Source of the DNA: Hungatella sp. UBA3147
GTDB lineage: Bacteria > Bacillota > Clostridia > Lachnospirales > Lachnospiraceae
Length of the DNA stretch: 5,557 nt
NCBI GenBank assembly: GCA_002365025.1
Contig: DEYX01000188.1
Span: 1 to 5,557, forward strand
Reading direction: 5' to 3'
The notes beneath the pieces were generated by a model, which saw nothing but the letters and a program-made list of their open reading frames with translations, was not told the origin of the DNA and did not search any database. The position numbers and the translations under genes are program-made. Below, one piece after another: positions 1 to 4,626 of this stretch; position 1 is the first letter of the stretch, and each line of letters starts with the position of its first letter.

Positions 1-744
1 TCCCTCCTCATCTAAAATGAGTTCAATGGCAGAGGTATAATCAGCTAAGGAAATCGGGAGGTTTAATACTTCATCCCGGAGCCCTCTCATGATTTCCGCC
101 CCCGTGTAGTCAGCCGCAGCGTGCATTCGCTTTCTGGAGGTACCGCCGCCGTGTGTGGTGATCATGTTCCCGTCTTTGTCCTTGTCAAACATCACTCCAA
201 GCTCATTTAACCATTTAAGGGCTCCCGGAGCTTCCAAGACCAGCTTTTTCAAAAGCTGTGGCCGGTTGGCGAAATGTCCCCCTCCCAAGGCGTCTAAGTA
301 GTGGATCTGTGGGGAATCGTTCTCTTTGTCTGCAGCCTGGATCCCGCCTTCCGCCATCATGGTGTTGGCATCCCCCAGACGGAGCTTCGTGACGATCAAT
401 ACCTCTGCCCCTGCCTTGGAAGCCTCAATGGCAGCTGTACAGCCTGCTCCCCCTCCTCCGATGATCAGAACGTCCGTATCGTAATCCGGAGATGATAAAT
501 CCACGTCATTGTCTTTGATCCGGCTCCTGGCCTGCAAAAGGACTCCCAGTTCCCTGGGCACTTTTTCTCCCTTATTGGGGCCTGCCTTCAGTGTGACAAA
601 CTCTTCCTCTTTATAATCCGGGTGATAGGCTTTCAGCAGCTTTTCCTTTTCCTCGGCCGTCATTCTCCTGGGCTCAGTCTCCATCCGCTCTTTTCTGGTG
701 GCCTCGACCTTTTTTACGGAATCCATCATCTTGGCTGTAAACAT
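1..744 (-). CDS. Fumarate reductase/succinate dehydrogenase-type flavoprotein, N-terminal part (3' end beyond left edge)
   Basis: Translating from the ATG at 744-742 gives 248 residues with no stop up to the window edge. Residues 1-85 are a charged, lysine/glutamate-rich extension. A dinucleotide-binding fold follows at about 91-120 (DVLIIGGGGAGCTAAIEA, GxGxxG at 96-101), then the family's AEGGIQAAD segment (131-139) and THGGGTSRKR with MHAAADYTG (197-214). These are hallmarks of the FrdA/SdhA/TfrA/NadB family of FAD enzymes, which move electrons between FAD and a C=C or C-N substrate such as fumarate/succinate or aspartate. At the place where membrane FrdA/SdhA carry the FAD-linking histidine (SHT), this protein reads ANT (126-128), so FAD is probably bound non-covalently, as in NadB. 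The substrate-binding and catalytic residues lie in the unseen half, so fumarate is only the most likely acceptor. Its partner is the iron-sulfur protein encoded 11 bases upstream. The family call is firm; the substrate is not. Confidence 0.88.
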   Translation of the reverse strand, partial: MFTAKMMDSVKKVEATRKERMETEPRRMTAEEKEKLLKAYHPDYKEEEFVTLKAGPNKGEKVPRELGVLLQARSRIKDNDVDLSSPDYDTDVLIIGGGGAGCTAAIEASKAGAEVLIVTKLRLGDANTMMAEGGIQAADKENDSPQIHYLDALGGGHFANRPQLLKKLVLEAPGALKWLNELGVMFDKDKDGNMITTHGGGTSRKRMHAAADYTGAEIMRGLRDEVLNLPISLADYTSAIELILDEEG

Positions 745-750
745 GTCTAT

Positions 751-757
751 TCCTCCT
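751..757 (-). promoter_or_regulatory. Ribosome binding site of the flavoprotein gene, fused to the upstream stop codon
   Basis: The minus strand reads AGGAGGA followed by six bases and ATG at 744. The TAG stop of the preceding gene (758-756) overlaps the first two bases of this site, giving TAGGAGG. This fixes the start of the flavoprotein and implies that ribosomes finishing the upstream gene are placed directly at the next start. Confidence 0.85.
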
Positions 758-1430
758 ACTTTTCGATTTCCCTGGTATTATAAAGGTTTTTCAGTTCTTC
801 CAGGGGTTTTGCCATGATCGCTTCGATCAGCTCCGTAAAATCACCAGCCTCTACCTCTCTTACCCGGTTGGTTAAGTGCCTTGACTCCGGAGCCAGATAT
901 TTTCCAGTGATCCTTCTGGCTAAAAGTCCCACCTGGGGATGGGAAATCCCGGCCGGGCATCTGGAAGAACAGATCCCGCACATCACACAGTCAAAGGACT
1001 CTTCGGCACACTTTTCCAATTCCCCTCTCTGGGCATATGCAATGTACTGCATGGTGTTAAGACCCTGGGGGCAGCTCTTGGTACAGGCTGCACACCCGAT
1101 GCACTTGTAGATTTCCGGATACAGCTCCATCATGACCTGTTCGCTGACCGGAACCTTGCTTATGTCATAAACCTCTTTTACCAGAGGAAAAAAGGGAAGG
1201 GTCGCTACATACATATTTTCCCGGACCTGGGTCTGGCAGGCCAGGCAGGTCTTTAATTCCCTGTCTCCCTTGATACGGTAAATCGTTGCACAGGCACCGC
1301 AGAAACCGCATCTGCAGCCGCATCCCCGCACAAGCTGGTATCCTGCGTATTCCATAGCTCCCATTATGGTTAAATTGGACGGAACCGTATATTTTTTACC
1401 GAACAGATAAACAGTAATCATATCATTCAT
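756..1430 (-). CDS. TfrB/FrdB-like iron-sulfur subunit: [2Fe-2S] plus two [4Fe-4S] motifs, no CCG domain
   Basis: This 224-residue soluble protein should carry electrons to or from the flavoprotein encoded next. The N-terminal half is a plant-type [2Fe-2S] ferredoxin domain with the C-x4-C-x2-C core at C39, C44 and C47 and a distal Cys at C62. Three more cysteines sit close by (C37, C41, C65). The C-terminal half is an HdrC-like alpha-helical ferredoxin domain with two complete CxxCxxCxxxCP motifs, C110/113/116/120 and C148/151/154/158. Standard SdhB/FrdB proteins use a [3Fe-4S] and a [4Fe-4S] cluster here, whereas thiol:fumarate reductase TfrB and HdrC have two [4Fe-4S]; this protein has the latter pattern. 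TfrB continues into an HdrB-like CCG domain, but this protein ends after about 60 more residues without it. No membrane-anchor gene is visible. The start at 1430 is set by a strong ribosome binding site 6 bases upstream. It could equally serve as an HdrC-type subunit contacting HdrA. Confidence 0.9.
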   Translation of the reverse strand: MNDMITVYLFGKKYTVPSNLTIMGAMEYAGYQLVRGCGCRCGFCGACATIYRIKGDRELKTCLACQTQVRENMYVATLPFFPLVKEVYDISKVPVSEQVMMELYPEIYKCIGCAACTKSCPQGLNTMQYIAYAQRGELEKCAEESFDCVMCGICSSRCPAGISHPQVGLLARRITGKYLAPESRHLTNRVREVEAGDFTELIEAIMAKPLEELKNLYNTREIEK

Positions 1431-1436
1431 TGGTCA

Positions 1437-1443
1437 ACCTCCT
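1437..1443 (-). promoter_or_regulatory. Ribosome binding site of the TfrB/FrdB-like gene, fused to the upstream stop codon
   Basis: The minus strand reads AGGAGGT, six bases, then ATG at 1430. The TAG stop of the FAD/NAD(P)-binding protein (1444-1442) runs into it as TAGGAGG, the same arrangement as at the next junction downstream. Confidence 0.85.
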
Positions 1444-2275
1444 AATATTCAGAGGGCAGGACGCCCAATTCATCATAACGGAACACCGGTCCATCCTTAC
1501 AGACGTACTTAGAGCCTATGTTGCAGCGTCCGCATTTTCCCACTCCGCATTTCATCTTAAGTTCCATGGTCGTATAGATTTCAGTACTGGCAAATCCCAT
1601 TTCTTCCAGTGCCTGAAGCACAAATTTTATCATAACAGGCGGGCCGCAGACCAAAACGACTCTGTCGTTTGAAAACTTCAGTTCCCTGACATAATCAGGC
1701 ACAAAGGCCACGTTTCCTTCCCAACCTACTTCTGCCCGGTCAATGGTCAGATGCACACGGAAGCCCTCCACGTTTGACCAGTCGTTCCTCATTTCTTCTA
1801 AATCCACCAGATCCTCTGCCGAACGGGCTCCGTAAACAATGTCCACCAAGCCGTAATCCGCCCGGTGATCAATGACGTAATGAATCACAGACCGCAAGGG
1901 TGCGATTCCGATCCCTCCGGCGATAAAGAGCAGGTTCTTCCCTTTTAGATCCGTATCTACGGGAAAGTAATTGCCATATGGTCCACGCAGGGCAATTTCC
2001 TGCCCCTCTTCCATCTGGTGGAGCCAGTCAGTGAGGCAGCCGCATTTTTTAATGGAAAACTCCATGTAATCCCGGTTGGTTGGTGAGGAAGTGATGGAAA
2101 ACATGGCTTCCCCAACTCCCGGAATAGAAAGCATGGCACATTGTCCCGGCATATGCTCAAAGGGTTTTCTGCCATCTGACCCATTTACGCGGAAGGTTTT
2201 CACATCCGGTGTATCTCTTCTTACATCTGTAATCACGCCGATTCCCGGGATCAATCCATTGGTTCTGTTACTCAT
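1442..2275 (-). CDS. FAD/NAD(P)H-binding oxidoreductase with C-terminal [2Fe-2S] site (FlxA/AsrB/PyrK-like)
   Basis: A 277-residue protein of the ferredoxin-NADP reductase superfamily, the expected NAD(P)H entry or exit point of the complex. The N-terminal FAD-binding barrel covers roughly residues 5-100, with the flavin-contact segment AMFSITSSP. It lacks the Arg of the classical RxYS motif. The nucleotide-binding domain follows, with GGIGIAPLRSVIHY (about 120-135) and CGPPVM (about 220). Near the C-terminus C243, C248, C251 and C259 form the C-x4-C-x2-C-x7-C pattern of the dihydroorotate dehydrogenase electron-transfer (PyrK) type [2Fe-2S] cluster. AsrB of anaerobic sulfite reductase and FlxA of the Flx-Hdr complexes have this build. 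Given the HdrA and MvhD neighbours, FlxA is the better functional analogue. A longer start at 2305 adds ten residues, but the ATG at 2275 has an AAGGAGG site 5 bases upstream and is preferred. The gene overlaps the preceding stop by 8 bases. NADH over NADPH is inferred from the Flx family, not read from the sequence. Confidence 0.9.
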   Translation of the reverse strand: MSNRTNGLIPGIGVITDVRRDTPDVKTFRVNGSDGRKPFEHMPGQCAMLSIPGVGEAMFSITSSPTNRDYMEFSIKKCGCLTDWLHQMEEGQEIALRGPYGNYFPVDTDLKGKNLLFIAGGIGIAPLRSVIHYVIDHRADYGLVDIVYGARSAEDLVDLEEMRNDWSNVEGFRVHLTIDRAEVGWEGNVAFVPDYVRELKFSNDRVVLVCGPPVMIKFVLQALEEMGFASTEIYTTMELKMKCGVGKCGRCNIGSKYVCKDGPVFRYDELGVLPSEY

Positions 2276-3314
2276 CGTTTCCTCCTTCGGCGTCTGACTC
2301 TCCAAGAGCTTTTATCACTCTGACAATATTTAAGGAAGACGGGCATTTGCGCAGACACCTTCCACAGCCCACACAGGAATATACTCCGCCGTTATTTTCC
2401 GGAAAATATACCAGCTTATGCATGAATCTCTGGCGGAACCGCTGCATTTGGCTGTTTCTGTTATTCCCATGGGACATCTCCGTAAAACCCGGATACATGC
2501 AGGAATCCCAGCAGCGGAACTTCCTGATTTCATGGCCTGCGTCGTAGTCGCATATATCATAGCACTGGCAGGTAGGGCATACAAACGTGCAGATCCCGCA
2601 TCCCAGGCAGGTGTCGGATAAGGTTTCCCATTGTTCCGACTCAAACAAATCCATGGCGGAATCCGGATGCTCAAACCGTCCCAGACTCAAATTCTTAAGG
2701 GGCAGAGCTTCCAGCTTTTTCCGGATCATTGCTTTCTGCTCTTCTGCTTTTTTACGGTCCCCCTCCTCAAACAAACCTTCGACTAATTCGGTTAATGCTT
2801 CTCCCTTTTCGGTCAGGCTTTTCCAGTAAATTTCTCCGTCTGCGATCCAGACGGACACATCCCCTCCCGGCCAGGCAGGATCGATGCCAAAGGTTTGGCA
2901 AAAGCAGGTGTCTTCCGGATTCTCACAGGCCAGAGCCACCACATATCCATTCCTTCTTTTGGTCTCATAGCAGGAATCGCAGGGTGAGCTTAAGAATACC
3001 CGGTCCAGGATCTCAAAGCTTCTCCGGTCGCAGGCTCTTACACCAAAATAAACAGAGCTTATTTCCTCCGCCTCTTCGGGAACGATGGAAAGACTTCCCT
3101 CTTCTCTCCGGGCGCGGTATAAAGTTTCTGACTGGGGAAAGAAAAAGGATTTGGGTGCATGATCTGTCAAAAGAGTATCAAGGCATACGGTATCTCCCTC
3201 TTTCCATGGAAAGAACGAGACACTTCCCGCCTTTTCCATGGGAGCAAATACCTGGTGCTCCTTTGAAAGTTCCAGTAAAAGCCCGTCAAGATGTTTCAAT
3301 GGCATTTTTAACAT
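2268..3314 (-). CDS. 4Fe-4S dicluster electron-transfer protein (AsrA/hydrogenase beta-subunit type, Flx-like)
   Basis: This 348-residue soluble protein belongs to the family that includes AsrA of anaerobic sulfite reductase, sulfhydrogenase beta subunits and one of the ferredoxin-type Flx proteins. These relay electrons between a flavin NAD(P)H-binding partner and the rest of a complex. The N-terminal two thirds carries family landmarks: KSFFFPQSETLY (55-66), FGVRACDRRSFEILD (90-104) and a cysteine-rich patch PCDSCYE..CENPEDTCFC (111-139). Two ferredoxin motifs follow: C236/239/242/246, continuing into C249, C251 and C255, and C314/317/320/324. C268 and C272 lie between them. Its direct neighbour downstream is the FAD/NAD(P)-binding protein, the same pairing as AsrA-AsrB. 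The ATG at 3314 is chosen, with a weak GGCGG site 10 bases upstream; an ATG at 3305 is a possible alternative three codons in. The start overlaps the preceding gene's stop by 7 bases (ATGTTAA). Family assignment is good; the exact Flx letter is uncertain. Confidence 0.87.
   Translation of the reverse strand: MLKMPLKHLDGLLLELSKEHQVFAPMEKAGSVSFFPWKEGDTVCLDTLLTDHAPKSFFFPQSETLYRARREEGSLSIVPEEAEEISSVYFGVRACDRRSFEILDRVFLSSPCDSCYETKRRNGYVVALACENPEDTCFCQTFGIDPAWPGGDVSVWIADGEIYWKSLTEKGEALTELVEGLFEEGDRKKAEEQKAMIRKKLEALPLKNLSLGRFEHPDSAMDLFESEQWETLSDTCLGCGICTFVCPTCQCYDICDYDAGHEIRKFRCWDSCMYPGFTEMSHGNNRNSQMQRFRQRFMHKLVYFPENNGGVYSCVGCGRCLRKCPSSLNIVRVIKALGESDAEGGNDE
2281..2287 (-). promoter_or_regulatory. 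Ribosome binding site deciding the start of the FAD/NAD(P)-binding protein
   Basis: The minus strand reads AAGGAGG, then AAACG, then ATG at 2275. The site lies within the last codons of the upstream gene and favours the 2275 start over the upstream in-frame ATG at 2305. Confidence 0.85.
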
Positions 3315-4189
3315 TCAGACACACCGCCTTTCCCGTTTACGGCCGAAACTTCCGGATCAGACTCCTTAAACTCCGTTAACGGAGACTTAGCTTCAGGATT
3401 TTCCCCTGCCTGATAGGTTCCGTACCGTTCATTAATTTCCTCAATCATTTTCCTGTTAAGCAAATAGAGGGGAATGTTCTGGGGACAGACCCGGCTGCAT
3501 TCCCCGCAGTCCGTGCACCTTCCCGCCACGTGGAAGGCTCTTATGATATGAAACAGATTTTCTTCAAAAGCATCGGAATTGGCCTTTGCCTCTATTCCGG
3601 AATCCCGGTTGTCAAACACGCATTTGATGCAGCTGCAGGCAGGGCATACGTTGCGGCAGGCATTGCAGCGGATGCATTTGGAAAGCTGTCCACGCCAGTA
3701 TGCAAAACGTTCTTCTGCAGTCATCTGGTTTAATTTCTCTTCTTCACCGGAGGGAACAGGAGCCGGAACGGTTAAATCCGATTCTATGATCTGGTCGAAG
3801 GCTTTGAAATCATTGCCCTTGCAGGAAAGGCATTTAAAGAGAAGACCCTTTTCATCCCTCATTCCGCCGCAGGGAACGCCCAGAATGAAAACTTTTTCCC
3901 TGTTTACCCGGTTCTCCGATAAAAGCTGGTTAAATCCATATGTATCGCAGGGCTTTAAAAGGACCAGTACCTTTCCTTCTTTTTCCATTTCTTTTATCAG
4001 GAATTTGCTTAGATTTACACCGCAGTGCTCGTTGTAAACAAGACGGGAAATACGTTCCCGGCTCCGGAACAGGGCTGGAGCCGCGTCATAGTCAAAGAGT
4101 CCTTTTTCCCATGCCAGAATCCGGTTTACCTCTCCATTATCCCAGAGCTTTTTACACGTTTCTTTTATGGTCTTTTCTATGGCATGCAT
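3308..4189 (-). CDS. 4Fe-4S dicluster protein with FrhB-like N-terminus (Flx-like electron carrier)
   Basis: From the preferred ATG at 4189 this is a 293-residue protein. Residues 73-110 (KVLVLLKPCDTYGFNQLL ... FILGVPCGG) resemble the KPCD/GxxCxG segments of FrhB/FdhB-type beta subunits (F420 hydrogenase and formate dehydrogenase). C120 and C123 form an extra CxxC. Two ferredoxin motifs follow: C172/175/178/182 with added C185, C187 and C190, and C225/228/231/235. The last 50 residues are a polar tail, probably disordered. In Flx-Hdr complexes, proteins of this build sit between the NADH-oxidising subunit and the MvhD/HdrA part; that role is inferred here from gene order. An in-frame ATG at 4291 would add 34 residues lying inside mvhD, but those residues look like antisense-type noise. 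The 4189 start has a GAGGG site 7 bases upstream and begins with MHAIEKTIKETCKKLW, a sensible helix. Overlap with mvhD is 13 bases. No F420-specific feature is recognised. Confidence 0.87.
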   Translation of the reverse strand: MHAIEKTIKETCKKLWDNGEVNRILAWEKGLFDYDAAPALFRSRERISRLVYNEHCGVNLSKFLIKEMEKEGKVLVLLKPCDTYGFNQLLSENRVNREKVFILGVPCGGMRDEKGLLFKCLSCKGNDFKAFDQIIESDLTVPAPVPSGEEEKLNQMTAEERFAYWRGQLSKCIRCNACRNVCPACSCIKCVFDNRDSGIEAKANSDAFEENLFHIIRAFHVAGRCTDCGECSRVCPQNIPLYLLNRKMIEEINERYGTYQAGENPEAKSPLTEFKESDPEVSAVNGKGGVSEC

Positions 4190-4626
4190 CGTAAATCCCT
4201 CAGCTTTCTGTTTGGTCCCAGTTCTTTTATCGTCTGGGTGAAGGCATTCATGGTCGCAGAGAACTTGGCACCCTCTGCTGCGGAAATCCACTCCACCCTG
4301 GTTCTTTCCCTTTCAATTCCCAGGTAGTCCAACATGTCAAACAAAAGGGCCATCCTTCTTCTGGTATAGTAATTGCCTGTGGAATAATGGCAGTCACCCG
4401 GATGGCAGCCGGCTAAGATCACACCATCTGCCCCCTTTTCAAAGGCCCTTAACAGGAATAAGGGATTTACCCTGCAGGAACAGGGAACCCGGATAATCTT
4501 TACTTCTGCCGGATAGGAAGAGCGGCTGGAACCCGCCAGATCGGCCCCTGCATAGCTGCACCAGTTGCAGCAAAATGCCAGGATGAGAGGCCGGAACTCC
4601 TTGTTGCTGTTATCTTCTATCTGCAT
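4177..4626 (-). CDS. mvhD: MvhD/FlpD-type [2Fe-2S] electron-transfer subunit
   Basis: A 149-residue protein of the MvhD/FlpD family (about 140 residues is usual), the small adaptor that docks an electron-input module onto HdrA. The family signatures are all present: FCCNWCSYAGAD (18-29), VPCS (47-50), NPLFLLRAFEKGADGV (54-69), GCHPGDCHY (73-81), and the C-terminal WISAAEGAKFSATMNAFTQTI (113-133). Conserved cysteines C19/C20, C23, C49, C74 and C79 supply the cluster ligands. C51 stands where a Gly is commonly found in the CSGRV segment. The gene directly follows hdrA, as in many Hdr clusters, and overlaps its stop by 10 bases. An upstream in-frame ATG at 4725 would add 33 residues that simply mirror the ferredoxin region of hdrA in another frame. 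The 4626 start has GGAGG ten bases upstream and matches family length. In Flx systems the equivalent subunit is called FlxD. Confidence 0.94.
   Translation of the reverse strand: MQIEDNSNKEFRPLILAFCCNWCSYAGADLAGSSRSSYPAEVKIIRVPCSCRVNPLFLLRAFEKGADGVILAGCHPGDCHYSTGNYYTRRRMALLFDMLDYLGIERERTRVEWISAAEGAKFSATMNAFTQTIKELGPNRKLRDLRCMP
4197..4201 (-). promoter_or_regulatory. Ribosome binding site deciding the start of the FrhB-like dicluster gene
   Basis: The minus strand reads GAGGG, seven bases, then ATG at 4189, inside the final codons of mvhD. It supports 4189 over the upstream ATG at 4291. Confidence 0.65.

Noticed and set aside
2276..2305. Ten-residue N-terminal extension of the FAD/NAD(P)-binding protein
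   Set aside because: The ATG at 2275 has a near-perfect AAGGAGG site at suitable distance, and the added residues come from the polar tail region of the upstream gene.
1442..3314. Reading the AsrA-like/AsrB-like pair as an anaerobic sulfite reductase
   Set aside because: No AsrC-type sirohaem subunit is visible, and the pair is embedded with HdrA, MvhD and a second dicluster protein, which fits an Flx-Hdr module better.
2729..3379. A 216-residue plus-strand open frame, the longest on that strand
   Set aside because: It is antisense to the conserved AsrA-like gene, has no recognisable domain, is rich in Arg/Pro/Ser as expected of a shadow frame, and has no convincing ribosome binding site.
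3371..3384. A perfect 14-base palindrome, CTCCGTTAACGGAG
   Set aside because: It lies inside the poorly conserved C-terminal tail of the FrhB-like gene, has no loop or U-tract as a terminator would, and does not extend further. A single palindrome of this size within coding sequence is weak evidence for an operator.
3579..4037. A 152-residue plus-strand open frame
   Set aside because: Antisense to the FrhB-like dicluster gene, with low-information composition and no family features. The other plus-strand frames (for example 301-495, 814-1110, 4912-5241) are rejected for the same reason.
4190..4291. N-terminal extension of the FrhB-like dicluster gene from an upstream ATG
   Set aside because: The 34 added residues lie within the conserved C-terminal coding region of mvhD and look unlike a protein start; a GAGGG site sits before 4189.
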